In this document: positions 26,998 to 36,807 of the stretch, one piece after another
Position numbering within the stretch: the first letter of the stretch is position 1
How the letters are laid out: every line of letters begins with the position of its first letter
Source of the DNA: Flavobacterium sp. SUN052
GTDB lineage: Bacteria > Bacteroidota > Bacteroidia > Flavobacteriales > Flavobacteriaceae
Assembly (NCBI RefSeq): GCF_028867935.1
Contig: NZ_JAPQNS010000020.1
Location: forward strand, 58,807 to 122,806
DNA: 64,000 bases
Direction: 5' to 3'
Position numbers and translations under genes: made by a program
Notes under the pieces: generated by a model
Database searches by the model: none
What the model saw: only the letters and a program-made list of their open reading frames with translations
Told to the model about the DNA's origin: nothing

Positions 26998-27426
26998 TCA
27001 GGCAGCCATGGGGGTTTCACTGGTCGCGCTGATCATCGCGTTAGACAGAAACGTATAACAGGCAATCCACGCAGCCTGAGTATCCTCAGTCCAGGCATTG
27101 CCCAAGCCCTGTTCGAGCGTCCACAGCAAAGCTCCGCCAACAAGCGCATAATGCCCTTCGATAACACCATACCGAACATGACGCCGGGCTAGTTGAGCCA
27201 CTTCGGTGGCAATCTGATCGGGGGTATTCAGATGACCAACCACATACGCCAGCATCGTTAGTAGTTTACGCGACTGCTCTGGGGTGGTGGTGCGGCTGAA
27301 CAGGGGCCGTAGCTCTGGGGAGACCGCAAAAAGCCGATCATAAAATAATGAGCCAACTACTTCGGTGGGGAGTAGGGCTACTAAGCCGAACGTGTGTTGA
27401 ACAAGTTGTGCCTGATTCGCAGTCAT
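26998..27426 (-). CDS. Single-domain bacterial globin
   Basis: A 142-residue haem protein of the flavohaemoglobin-domain/Vitreoscilla type. The likely proximal histidine is His83 in RRHVRYGV and the distal glutamine is Gln51 (PEQSRKLL). The C-terminal LLWTLEQGLGNAWTEDTQAAWIACY region (residues about 100-125) is typical. No reductase domain is present. It could bind oxygen or detoxify NO. It lies between the two repeat-protein genes (gaps of 14 and 36 bases) in the same orientation. A second globin is at 37087. Confidence 0.92.
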   Translation of the reverse strand: MTANQAQLVQHTFGLVALLPTEVVGSLFYDRLFAVSPELRPLFSRTTTPEQSRKLLTMLAYVVGHLNTPDQIATEVAQLARRHVRYGVIEGHYALVGGALLWTLEQGLGNAWTEDTQAAWIACYTFLSNAMISATSETPMAA

Positions 27427-27440
27427 GGTTAATTGAAAAA

Positions 27441-29468
27441 TTAGTGAATGAAGGTGTTCTTTTTTATCGCGGCTACCTCTTGCCGAAGGGCAGCCAGTTC
27501 TTTTTTCTGTTCGATCAGGTACAGGGTCAATTCCTCCACTTTTTCTAAAAGTTTCGCATTCATGCTGCCCATGTCTATTCCTTCGATAGCCACCTTCTCT
27601 GCCGAGGGAATACCCGGCAAATGCCCCTTGTCTTTTACATATAATTCGACTTCGGCGAGTGGTCGCAGCCGATAGCCTGGCGCAAAAACATAGTCGGCCC
27701 AGTCTGCCGACCGGCTCACTGACAAGCGTACCTGCGACGCACTGAGCACCGGTTGATATAACCCAACCCGGCCTTGCTCATCCACACTCAGCACTTTATT
27801 GGTAGTTGTTGTGATGGGCGATGTGCAGTTCAGGTGAGAAAACCGAAGGCCACTCTGGCCTTCGGTTCCGGCCGTAAGCACCAGAAATTCGGTGTCATCA
27901 GCTTGTAGCTGCACTCGGCTGGAGAACTTTACTGCGCCCTGATTACGAATGTTGATGGTGCCCCGCACATCGAGGGGAAAAGCAGGCGCGGTAAGGCCGA
28001 TACCGACGTTGGTTTTGAGAATGGTGTCGCCCAGCACAATGGCGTTACTAATGGCCACGCGGGCATTAGCTCCGATAGCTGCTGCGTTGGTGAGGCCCGT
28101 TTTGCCCGGCATAGAGTTGGCAGAAAATCCCAGAAACGTATTACCCGAACCAGTACTATTCGTTTGGCCTGCGTTACCCCCCATGAACACATTGTTGGCA
28201 CCAGTGGAGTTGGAGGCTCCTGCTTGAGTACCAAGAAATATATTATAGCTACCCGATGAGTTTGTTAGCCCAGTGTTGAAGCCAATGAACAGGTTGGCCG
28301 ACCCCGTTGAATTGGCTTTGCCAGCATCAAAGCCAAGAAACGCATTGTAGATACCCGATGTGTTATTACTACCAGCCTGACTGCCCATAAACACATTGCC
28401 ATAACCGATGGTAGTAGCACGACCAGCCTGATCGCCAACGAAGGTATTATGGGTGGCACTCAGCGAACTATATCCAGCTTCGAAGCCCACAAACGTATTT
28501 TGGGTACCCGTCGTGTTGGTATACCCCGACTTGCTGCCCACAAAGACGTTTCCCGATACGGTCGAATTGAGTGCGGCCGAGTCGCCAATGGCTACGGTGT
28601 TAGTACCCGTTTTGTTTTTGTATCCCGCCCGTATGCCGAAACTGGTATTTGAATAGCCGCTCTGATTAAAGCGCCCCGACTGATAGCCTACAGATGTATT
28701 GGCATCACCATTATTATCGGAGCCAGAAGATGTTCCCAGAAATGTATTCGTGGAACCTGTTTCATTGCTTCCGCCCGCATTTTCTCCCACAAATACATTG
28801 TAATAACCCGTTGTGTTGGAGAAGCCAGCCTGAGAGCCAATAAACGAATTAAAGGCACCACTTATATTAGTCTGCCCCGCCAGACCACCCACAAATGTAT
28901 TCTGGTAACCGGAGGTGTTATTGAACCCTGCATTCACTCCGAAAAAAGCATTTTCATTTGCATACGTGTTACTGCGCCCCGCACTCGTGCCGAAAAACGC
29001 ATTGTTTTTACCCGTAGTGAGGCTGGCACCCGCATAAAGACCTGTCACGGTATTATACTGACCCGTCAAAGTGGCGTTGCCCGCCCCAATGCCTACCAGC
29101 ACGTTGCCGAATCCGGGCGTTGCCGCAGCTGGTGAGGTGGCTACGTAGTTGCCTTGAGCCAGCAGATTGGCCAAAGGAAGTGTGATGAGTAGCGAAAGCA
29201 GAAAGCGCTGTTGTAGCACGTTGGTTAAGAGTTTAAAGAGGAGCAGGACCAGCCCCCATACCAGTCCATTCAGAAAGAAGACAGCGACTACACCGACGAG
29301 TGAAAAGACGCCGATTTTCTCGTTGTCGACTGGGAATGACATCAGGAAATTGATAAAACTTTGCCAGGGTTTGGGCTTCCCCCAATAGACCATAAAGGGG
29401 AAGGAAGCCGCTAGCAGCAAGGCGTAAAAAAGGCCGAATCCGGCAACCTGAAGCAGAAATCGAATCAT
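27441..29468 (-). CDS. Secreted repeat protein with an N-terminal membrane extension
   Basis: A 675-residue paralogue of the protein at 25240, with about 19 units of the 17-residue repeat in more diverged form, the same conserved block and the same C-terminal coiled coil. The N-terminal 85 residues are different: two or three hydrophobic helices with a KPKPWQSFINFLMSFP loop. They are followed near residue 88 by a good signal peptide (RFLLSLLITLPLANLLAQG). Either translation starts at an internal GTG just before it, or a small membrane protein has fused to the secreted one. It is first in a five-gene operon behind the conserved promoter element. Confidence 0.78.
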   Translation of the reverse strand: MIRFLLQVAGFGLFYALLLAASFPFMVYWGKPKPWQSFINFLMSFPVDNEKIGVFSLVGVVAVFFLNGLVWGLVLLLFKLLTNVLQQRFLLSLLITLPLANLLAQGNYVATSPAAATPGFGNVLVGIGAGNATLTGQYNTVTGLYAGASLTTGKNNAFFGTSAGRSNTYANENAFFGVNAGFNNTSGYQNTFVGGLAGQTNISGAFNSFIGSQAGFSNTTGYYNVFVGENAGGSNETGSTNTFLGTSSGSDNNGDANTSVGYQSGRFNQSGYSNTSFGIRAGYKNKTGTNTVAIGDSAALNSTVSGNVFVGSKSGYTNTTGTQNTFVGFEAGYSSLSATHNTFVGDQAGRATTIGYGNVFMGSQAGSNNTSGIYNAFLGFDAGKANSTGSANLFIGFNTGLTNSSGSYNIFLGTQAGASNSTGANNVFMGGNAGQTNSTGSGNTFLGFSANSMPGKTGLTNAAAIGANARVAISNAIVLGDTILKTNVGIGLTAPAFPLDVRGTINIRNQGAVKFSSRVQLQADDTEFLVLTAGTEGQSGLRFSHLNCTSPITTTTNKVLSVDEQGRVGLYQPVLSASQVRLSVSRSADWADYVFAPGYRLRPLAEVELYVKDKGHLPGIPSAEKVAIEGIDMGSMNAKLLEKVEELTLYLIEQKKELAALRQEVAAIKKNTFIH
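28125..29070 (-). repeat. Diverged tandem 51-bp coding repeats
   Basis: About 19 copies encode the 17-residue units of the second repeat protein. They are less alike at DNA level than those at 25905, suggesting an older or less homogenised array. Edges are approximate. Confidence 0.75.
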
Positions 29469-29502
29469 GAGCCATCCTGGTTATATCTCGTAAGAATCGC
29501 TG

Positions 29503-29593
29503 TAAACCTACCAGGAGGCCATACGGCAAACCAACCCTAACTCACAACGAGTGGCTTTGGCGGTATAACTAGCGGAATTGAGGTGATACCAGG
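29503..29593 (-). promoter_or_regulatory. Conserved promoter module, copy 1 (repeat-protein operon)
   Basis: On the minus strand a -7 box TAGGTTTA (29510-29503) lies 35 bases before the start codon. Exactly 20 bases upstream begins a 63-bp conserved element (29593-29531) shared with copies at 39448 and 47060. It contains three 9-base direct repeats (CCTGGTATC, CTAGTTATA, CTCGTTGTG) about 21 bases apart. Confidence 0.6.
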
Positions 29594-29632
29594 TTCTGCG
29601 GCCCGGTCATACTGTTCAGGAGCACAGTTTAC

Positions 29633-32600
29633 CTATTCCTGCATCAGGGGAAGCAGAATTACCACGGTGGTGCCCAGGGGTTGGTCGGTGTCGTCCATTT
29701 TGTCGATGACCATAATTTGGGTCTCTTTACCATCGCGTTGGCTGATGAGTTGCAGGCGCTCCTGGGTTACCTGAAGGCCCATACTTTTGTGCGACGATAC
29801 CGTTTTACTCTTTAGTTCGCCCGCTTTTTGCCGCCCTACCCCATCGTCGTCGATGCAGCATTCCAGCCCATCCCGAACGGGTTTTATGGATATAGTTATT
29901 CTTCCCCCCTCTTTTTTGTGGGCAATGCCGTGTAGAATGGAGTTTTCGATGTACGGCTGGATAATCATGGGCGGAATCGATAGGTTCTCTTTCTCGATAC
30001 CAGGATCAGTATCGATAGTGAAGGTGAATTTATGATCGAACCGGAGCTGTTCCAGCTCCAGGTATAACTGCAATTGATCGAGTTCGCTGGCCAGCGTGAC
30101 CCACTCCTGCCGGGAGTTTTCCAGGATAAGCCGCATGAGTCGCGAGAATTTCACCAGATACAGATCGGCATTATCGCTGTCATTTTTCAAGACAAACAAC
30201 CGAATGGCATTCAGTGAGTTATACAAAAAATGAGGATTCATCTGCGAGCGCAGGGCTTTCATTTCCGACGCAGCGATACGTTCGCGAAGCTCGCTTTTTT
30301 CCCGTTGTTCCTGCATCAGTCGCTGTTCGCGACTACGGGCTACAAATACTGTAAGTCCAATTAGTGCGGTTAACAGCGCTATCCTAAACCACCACCGCTG
30401 CCAGAACGGCGGAGAAATAATAACCGTTAACCGATACCCTTCCCTATTCCATAGACCATCGTTGTTAGCCCCCGTAACATGCAGTACATAATCGCCGGGA
30501 GGCACGTTGGTATAACTCGCCGATGGTTGGTTGCCTGCCCGGTTCCACTGCTCTTCGAACCCTTCTAACCGGTACTCAAACTGGTTACCCACTGGATTGT
30601 CGTAGTTGAGCACGGCCATGTCGAAGGTGAAGCCATTTTGCGTGTAATCCAACCTGACTGGCCGTGGAGCATCAACTGGACCCGTCAAAAACTCCGTATC
30701 ATCGACCCGAAACGAGGTCAGAAAGACCGGTGGCACAACTCGGTTCAACCGCATGCTGCCAGGGTGAACCGAAATTAGTCCTCTGCCAGCGCCGAAATAC
30801 AGTCGCCCGGTAGCGTCGCGGACGATAGCATCCGATTCGAATTCTGATGGCACCACCCCATCGGCTTCGTCGAAAGCGGTAAACTGCAATCGGCGAGTAT
30901 TCACCAGCGCCAGGCCATTGCTGGTTGTCACCCAAAGCGTATCGCCCACCATCAGCACGGCGGCAATGTCGTTGTCGGGCAGGCCGTCGCGGGTGGTGAA
31001 AATTCTGAGCCGCCCCGTTCCTTTATCCAATCGGGCCAGTCCATTGTCGGTAGCCATCCACATATACCCCAAGGGATCTTCGGCAAAATCAGTTACCCCT
31101 TCGTCGGGTAAGCTGGTTGGGTTTTCTTCTTCATGCGTGTAAGTAGCCAGCAGCTTCAGATCGGGCCCAATTTTAAACACCGGACCAAACCCGCCTACCC
31201 ACAGATTTCCCGCCCGGTCCAGGCCCAGATGGTTGTAATTCCGAACTAGTTCGCCCGGCAGTTTGCGGATGCGCTCGTCGTTAAACTGGTTACTGAACTG
31301 GCCGGTGCGGGGGTCATATATCGTCAGTTTTTCGTTGGTGCCAATAAAAATCCGACCATCCGGGCTTTGCAGCATCGAGTACACCTGATTCCCTGCCACA
31401 AAGTTGGGTTGTTTACTTCCTGCTTCTTCCGGCGAATTGAAACAGGCAATCTGCTCGAACCGATTGCGGACTGGATCGAACCGGCTCAGCCCCCCTTCGC
31501 CACCCGCCCATATAAACCCCTGTCTGTCAGCCAACACCGAAAATAGCAAATCCCGACCGAGGCTGTTAGAGCTGGCCGGATTATGACGGTAAAGCTGGTG
31601 GGTTTGCGCACTGGCATCAACCCGGAGCAAGCCTTCACGGGTGGCTACCCAGAGGTTATTTTTCGGGTCAACGGATAGACGGGCGGCATCCATCCCCTGC
31701 GAACTGGCCGGTTTATACCTCACTTCGTCATATACCACGTGAAATTTCTCAACAATGGGGTTAAACCAGCTAATGCCCACATCGTCGGTCACGATCCAGA
31801 CAATGCCATTACGATCTTCGTATAGCCCTTTGATGCAGTTACAGCCCAGGCTGCGGGGGTTCAACTCATTGCTGACATAGGTCGTAAACGAGTTCGTAGC
31901 CGGGTTGTAGTGGTGCAGTCCACCCATGCCGTAGCCTACCCACAAATCGCCTGTGGTGGTGAACAGCAGCGAGGCCACTGTCTCCGTCGGAGCCCGGAGT
32001 GGTAAGAGCCGAAACTGGCTGGCTCCCGGTGTGAGTAAACCTACCGTTCCCCCTTGTGTGCCTACAATAAGCTCGCCGGTGCGGGTGTTGCGAGCCAGCG
32101 CCCCCACATAATCGTTGGGCAGCGACTGTGGGTTTTGTGCTTGATGTCGAAACGCCCGAAACTGCCGGGTACGCCAGGTATAGGCATATAAACCGGCCTG
32201 CGTGCCCAGCCAGAGCGTTGGCCCATCCACCAGCAATGCCCGAATGTTGTTGGCTCCCGACTGCGAGGCCGAATCGGTCGGGATTCGGATCAGGTGTGCC
32301 TTCTCGGTGGCCGGGTCGAACTGCAACAGCCCCGCCCTGGTGCCACACCACAGCTGGCCATCGGAGGTTTCGGTTATGTTGCGGATATGACGACTATCCT
32401 CGTTTTTCATCGTATCGAGCAGAAAGCGCCGGAATGTCTGCGTGGCTGGCTCGTAGCGGTTTAAGCCCTGCTGCGTACCCACCCACAAGGTGCCGTTTCG
32501 GGCGGTAAAAACAGACCGTACCACCCGGTGCGACAGCGACCGGGCGTTACCTGCCTGCCGGGTGAAGGTGCGGCAGTTGCGCCCGTCGAACCGGGTCAGG

Positions 32601-32836
32601 CCATTAACCGTACTAATCCAGATAAACCCGTCCTTGTCCTGGGTGATACCCGTGGCAAAGTTGGCGGCCAATCCCTGTTTCAGGGTCAGGTGCTGAAACC
32701 AATGAATGGGCGACGACGATGAACCATTTGCGAAAGCCCCCGTTTTGTCGGCCGCCGACTGAGCAAACACCAATACGCCCCAACTGCTCAATAGCGCGTT
32801 GAGAAGCAGATAACGGAGAAGCGTTTGAACGTTCAA
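29633..32836 (-). CDS. Large LytS-type sensor kinase: propeller, Y_Y_Y, one helix, kinase
   Basis: A 1067-residue sensor. After a signal peptide, about 12-14 two-component-regulator propeller repeats (DKDGFIWISTVNGLTRFD, DRNGIVWIVTDDVG) fill residues 45-700. A Y_Y_Y domain follows (about 735-800), then a membrane helix near 815. The His_kinase domain has SQMNPHFLYNSLNAIRLFV with the phospho-acceptor His and an HATPase end. Such proteins usually sense sugars outside and signal to a LytTR regulator. It lies 141 bases downstream of a similar kinase and has no regulator of its own, so it may use the one at 36034. Confidence 0.92.
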   Translation of the reverse strand: MNVQTLLRYLLLNALLSSWGVLVFAQSAADKTGAFANGSSSSPIHWFQHLTLKQGLAANFATGITQDKDGFIWISTVNGLTRFDGRNCRTFTRQAGNARSLSHRVVRSVFTARNGTLWVGTQQGLNRYEPATQTFRRFLLDTMKNEDSRHIRNITETSDGQLWCGTRAGLLQFDPATEKAHLIRIPTDSASQSGANNIRALLVDGPTLWLGTQAGLYAYTWRTRQFRAFRHQAQNPQSLPNDYVGALARNTRTGELIVGTQGGTVGLLTPGASQFRLLPLRAPTETVASLLFTTTGDLWVGYGMGGLHHYNPATNSFTTYVSNELNPRSLGCNCIKGLYEDRNGIVWIVTDDVGISWFNPIVEKFHVVYDEVRYKPASSQGMDAARLSVDPKNNLWVATREGLLRVDASAQTHQLYRHNPASSNSLGRDLLFSVLADRQGFIWAGGEGGLSRFDPVRNRFEQIACFNSPEEAGSKQPNFVAGNQVYSMLQSPDGRIFIGTNEKLTIYDPRTGQFSNQFNDERIRKLPGELVRNYNHLGLDRAGNLWVGGFGPVFKIGPDLKLLATYTHEEENPTSLPDEGVTDFAEDPLGYMWMATDNGLARLDKGTGRLRIFTTRDGLPDNDIAAVLMVGDTLWVTTSNGLALVNTRRLQFTAFDEADGVVPSEFESDAIVRDATGRLYFGAGRGLISVHPGSMRLNRVVPPVFLTSFRVDDTEFLTGPVDAPRPVRLDYTQNGFTFDMAVLNYDNPVGNQFEYRLEGFEEQWNRAGNQPSASYTNVPPGDYVLHVTGANNDGLWNREGYRLTVIISPPFWQRWWFRIALLTALIGLTVFVARSREQRLMQEQREKSELRERIAASEMKALRSQMNPHFLYNSLNAIRLFVLKNDSDNADLYLVKFSRLMRLILENSRQEWVTLASELDQLQLYLELEQLRFDHKFTFTIDTDPGIEKENLSIPPMIIQPYIENSILHGIAHKKEGGRITISIKPVRDGLECCIDDDGVGRQKAGELKSKTVSSHKSMGLQVTQERLQLISQRDGKETQIMVIDKMDDTDQPLGTTVVILLPLMQE

Positions 32837-32977
32837 ATTAGTGTCGAGCCGGACTTTGGGCTAGTAGTGAACATGGTAAAACAACCCTCAATAATAGCCT
32901 TTTTGCGGTAGTTATTGACTGAAAATCACTGGATAAGCCCGAAAAGCTAGTTATCGTATTAAAACAAGTGCAATTGT

Positions 32978-35900
32978 TCAGAGCAGCGGTATAGCCACCG
33001 TGAACTGCGAACTGGTTTCGGTTATGCTCACGTCGCGCGAGGTAAGGTACCGGTAGAGCGACTGAAGGCTGGCTAAACCCTGTTTGTTCGACGTTTCAAC
33101 AAACACTTTCCGCTGTAGCTCATTTGTTACATACAGCGTATCGTTATCGCTGTGTATTCGTATCAGCAGTGGGCTTTCATCGCTGGCGATGTTGTGTTTA
33201 ATGGCGTTTTCGAGCAGGTTCTGAACCGTGACCGGCACAATCTGTAACGCCAGCTGGTCGGGGTTTACATCGACTTCAATCTGTAGCCCATCGCCAAAGC
33301 GGGTGCTTTGCAAATCAATGTAATGCTGGGTAAACACCAGTTCATCCTGAAGCGACACGAGTTCTTTCTCTTTATTCTGGAGAATATACCGGTACATCAC
33401 CGACAGTTTCCGCAGGAACACCGATGCTTCTCGGGGCTGGGTGACAATGAGGCTGTTGAGTGATGTCAGGCTATTGAACAGGAAATGCGGATTGAGGTGA
33501 TTGATGAGATTCTGATACTGAATGGTGGTTTTATCGCGTTCCAGGCGGGTTGCCTGTACCTGAAGCTGATGAAGCTGCCGGGTCTGCTCAATACGGTACC
33601 GGTAAAAGAGCCCAACCAACCCCAGCAAAACCACCCCTACCAGCATCCAGAACCAAACAGTTTCATAAAAGTGCGAATCAATATACACCAGCAGCGACCG
33701 AACCGCCGTTTTCTGCCCATCAGGGGCAATGGCTTTTACTGTAAACCGATACTCGCCACTCGGTAGTCGGTTGTACAACGCATAGGTCTGACTGCTATGC
33801 CGGGGCGAATCATCGTAGCCTTCGAGTTGATACTGATAGTGAACCGGATCGTCTTTTCCAGTAGTGATAGCGGCAAAGTGAACGGTAAAATCTTTATCGT
33901 CGGCCCCTACCCGAATCGACGGCATGCCCCGGTGAACCAGGTAAGTAGTGTCGCCCACCTCCACCCGGCTAATCAACACGTTATCAATTCGGGCCAATGG
34001 CAGGCGCGACAATTTTTCAGGATCTATATCAATCAGAAATCCCTCGATTACAGCCAGTATATGACCATTACGCAAAGGAAAAAGTCGGTTTGGGTAGGTA
34101 ACATCTATGTGGTTTTGAAGCAGCGAAAAGTTAAAAAAGGTATTGCTGGAGGGCCTGTAAACAGAGAATTTGTCAGCACAAGACGTCCAGATATTTCCCT
34201 GTTTATCGGCTAAAGCGACCCAGCAGCGATTGTGGGCCAGCCCGTCGTTTTCATCCCATAGTCTATATTCTTTCCGGCGAGGATTATACCGTAATAGCCC
34301 ATTACCAACACTGGTTAACCAGAAATAACCACTGCTGTCTTTCGCAAACGAGGTAGTCGTTAGCGAATATTCTTCCTCCTGAGCCACCTGAGTCATCTGA
34401 TCCACCACAAATTGCTCCGTTTTTTTAGAGAAGTGAGCAAAGCCGTCGGGGTACATTTCTAGCCACATGGTTCCCTCCCGGTCGAGTAGCGATCGGCGGG
34501 CAACGAACTTGGGATCAACGGACTTGGATAGAATCGGAAACTGTTGCCATTGCCGGGTCGCAATGGTGTAGCAAAATACCAGCTTCAGCGCACCGTAACA
34601 CCAGATCTGGTTGTTGTGCAAGGCAAATGCACGCCCAATATCTTTATTTCGGGCCATGGTATCGGGCTGGGAGAGTTTGGAAAAGCGTTTGGTTACCAGA
34701 TCGAAAGCAAATAAGCCATTCTGCGAACCTGCGTACAGGGAATCTCCGTGCTGAAAAACACTTTCGAACGACCGATTATGGAAACGGTCAATCATAGACA
34801 GCGGTACCATATACATGGTCAACTGCCCCGTTTTGGGTATATAATGTATGAGGCCAGCCTGCTGTGTACCGAACCACCATGTCCCGTCGTCAGCTTCGGT
34901 ATGTGATATCAGTACGTGTTTTTCCCGCATAGACTGGAAATTCGAATCGATGGGGTAGGCTTTATAAAAACTACGCTCCAGGTTAATGTATGAAATACCG
35001 CTTGCGATGGTACCCAGCCAGACAGAACCGTCGGGGTGTTGCCAGCCAGCCATAAACGAATTAGCACCAATAGAGCCAGGATTAGCTTTGTTGTGGAAAA
35101 ACTCGGTCAGCCGGTAGGTATTGGCCTCGGCAAAAAACATCACGTTCGATGTTGAGCCAATCCAGAGGTTGTGCTGGCGGTCCACAAAAATGGTAAACAG
35201 ATCGAACGCACTCTCGACTACTTTGCTCACGAGCGGAAACGACTTGACCAGTTTCTGCTTACGCAGGTCATACACCACTACCCGTTCGTCAGTAGCGTCG
35301 CCAAAAAGCAGTCGGTCTCCGTCGATAGCCAGCGCCGTTACATAGTGCTGCCCATGTGCTTCCAGATACGAATGCTGGGGTGGAAGGCCAAACCGTTGCC
35401 GGTCAATATCGAAGTATTGAAGACCCTGTTTTTTATCCGCAATCCAAAGCCCGTTCTGATGCGGGTCCTGGACAAAGCTGTTGTTGGAAATGCGGCTGGA
35501 GATGGTTTTTGGGGTATCACGCGGGTTGAAAGGAAAGAACTGGATAACGCCCGTTTTCATCACGTAGCGATACAGTCCAGCGTAATAACTTGAGAACCAG
35601 ATATCGCCATTGCGGTCGCAGACCACGTTGAGGCACGTATTCAGGTTACGCCCGTCAACCGATTTGATGTTCCTGAATCGGCCCGTTGTTTTGTTGTAAC
35701 AACTGACGCCTTTATCGCTGGCCACCCAGATGTTACCGTTTGTGTCTTCGCATACGTCATAGATCGCGTTACTCAGCAGCGAAGTTGAGCTATTCTTTTT
35801 ACGCTTGAAGTTTACAAAATGGCTGCCATCATAGCGATTCAGCCCATCAAACGTACCAATCCAGAGAAAGCCGTCCCGATCCTCCAAAAAGCTGGATACA

Positions 35901-36049
35901 AGAGTCAACGGTATGCCGTCTCTCTCCCGAATATGATGGAAGTCAAGCTGGTTGGGCAGGTTTTGGGCACACAGCCAATTAGCCCAAACCACAAGGCCGC
36001 TGAGCCACACCAGTCTCAACCACACAATACCGCTTATTTTTCTAACCAT
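32978..36049 (-). CDS. Large LytS-type sensor kinase paired with a LytTR regulator
   Basis: A 1023-residue sensor with signal peptide, propeller repeats (EDRDGFLWIGTFDGLNRYD at about 57; DTNGNIWVASDKGVSCYN), Y_Y_Y domain (about 710-775), membrane helix near 785 and His_kinase domain with NHLNPHFLFNSLTSLNSLI. Its start codon lies inside the last codons of the regulator gene (16-base overlap in a different frame), so the two are translationally coupled. Sequence differs from the downstream kinase throughout the sensor part, pointing to a different ligand. Confidence 0.93.
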   Translation of the reverse strand: MVRKISGIVWLRLVWLSGLVVWANWLCAQNLPNQLDFHHIRERDGIPLTLVSSFLEDRDGFLWIGTFDGLNRYDGSHFVNFKRKKNSSTSLLSNAIYDVCEDTNGNIWVASDKGVSCYNKTTGRFRNIKSVDGRNLNTCLNVVCDRNGDIWFSSYYAGLYRYVMKTGVIQFFPFNPRDTPKTISSRISNNSFVQDPHQNGLWIADKKQGLQYFDIDRQRFGLPPQHSYLEAHGQHYVTALAIDGDRLLFGDATDERVVVYDLRKQKLVKSFPLVSKVVESAFDLFTIFVDRQHNLWIGSTSNVMFFAEANTYRLTEFFHNKANPGSIGANSFMAGWQHPDGSVWLGTIASGISYINLERSFYKAYPIDSNFQSMREKHVLISHTEADDGTWWFGTQQAGLIHYIPKTGQLTMYMVPLSMIDRFHNRSFESVFQHGDSLYAGSQNGLFAFDLVTKRFSKLSQPDTMARNKDIGRAFALHNNQIWCYGALKLVFCYTIATRQWQQFPILSKSVDPKFVARRSLLDREGTMWLEMYPDGFAHFSKKTEQFVVDQMTQVAQEEEYSLTTTSFAKDSSGYFWLTSVGNGLLRYNPRRKEYRLWDENDGLAHNRCWVALADKQGNIWTSCADKFSVYRPSSNTFFNFSLLQNHIDVTYPNRLFPLRNGHILAVIEGFLIDIDPEKLSRLPLARIDNVLISRVEVGDTTYLVHRGMPSIRVGADDKDFTVHFAAITTGKDDPVHYQYQLEGYDDSPRHSSQTYALYNRLPSGEYRFTVKAIAPDGQKTAVRSLLVYIDSHFYETVWFWMLVGVVLLGLVGLFYRYRIEQTRQLHQLQVQATRLERDKTTIQYQNLINHLNPHFLFNSLTSLNSLIVTQPREASVFLRKLSVMYRYILQNKEKELVSLQDELVFTQHYIDLQSTRFGDGLQIEVDVNPDQLALQIVPVTVQNLLENAIKHNIASDESPLLIRIHSDNDTLYVTNELQRKVFVETSNKQGLASLQSLYRYLTSRDVSITETSSQFTVAIPLL

Positions 36050-36807
36050 TTCTTAAACGAAGGCGCTTTATCGCGGCTGATGCTAATGTCGAAAGTATGA
36101 TTCGGCGACTTCAGAATGAGTTGTAGCTTAAGATTAGACAGGCTTTTCACGCTCTGAACCGCATCGATGTTTACAATGCAATGGCGGCTGGCCCGGTAAA
36201 ACTGATCAGCGTTGATCATCGACTCAATTTCGTCCAGCGTGTCGTAGTCCAGAATATAGCGCTCACCCTTGTGAGTCACAATGAAGTTGAGTTCATCCCG
36301 CATAAAATACGCGATGTCGGCTACCTTAATGGGAATCCAGCTGTTACGGGCATTGCCCAGAAAATGCTCTTTGTAGGTTGGTTTAGCGGCTGAGGGCAGG
36401 TGGAGGGCATCCAGCAGTTTCTGAACGTCAATGGGCACTTTGCTTTTGTTACCCGTCAGCGCCCGCGCTTTGGCAATGGCCTGTCGAAGCTCTTCCCAGT
36501 CAACGGGTTTCAGCAAATAGTCGATGCCATTCACTTTAAAAGCCTGTATTGCGTATTCGTTGTAAGCCGTAGTGAAAATGACGGGGCATGAAATCTGAAA
36601 CTTGTCGAAGATGGCAAAGCTAACGCCGTCCGACAACTGAATATCAGCGAAGATCAGGTCGGGTTCGGCATTCTCGGCAAACCACCGGAGTGCCGTTTTC
36701 ACACTCCCAACGGTACCAATAATCTTAACGTTTGGGTCAACCTCGGCGATACTGGCCATCAGTTCCTGGGCCACCAGTTTTTCGTCTTCAATCAGGAGTG
36801 CGTTCAT
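36034..36807 (-). CDS. LytTR-family response regulator
   Basis: A 257-residue regulator with receiver domain (IEDE at 6-9, Asp55 in FADIQLSDG, LLKPVDW lysine) and a C-terminal LytTR DNA-binding domain (about 150-255, VADIAYFMRDELNFIVTH and YRASRHCIVNIDAVQSV). It overlaps the kinase at 32978. LytTR proteins bind pairs of 9-bp direct repeats about 21 bp apart. Confidence 0.95.
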   Translation of the reverse strand: MNALLIEDEKLVAQELMASIAEVDPNVKIIGTVGSVKTALRWFAENAEPDLIFADIQLSDGVSFAIFDKFQISCPVIFTTAYNEYAIQAFKVNGIDYLLKPVDWEELRQAIAKARALTGNKSKVPIDVQKLLDALHLPSAAKPTYKEHFLGNARNSWIPIKVADIAYFMRDELNFIVTHKGERYILDYDTLDEIESMINADQFYRASRHCIVNIDAVQSVKSLSNLKLQLILKSPNHTFDISISRDKAPSFKKWLEK

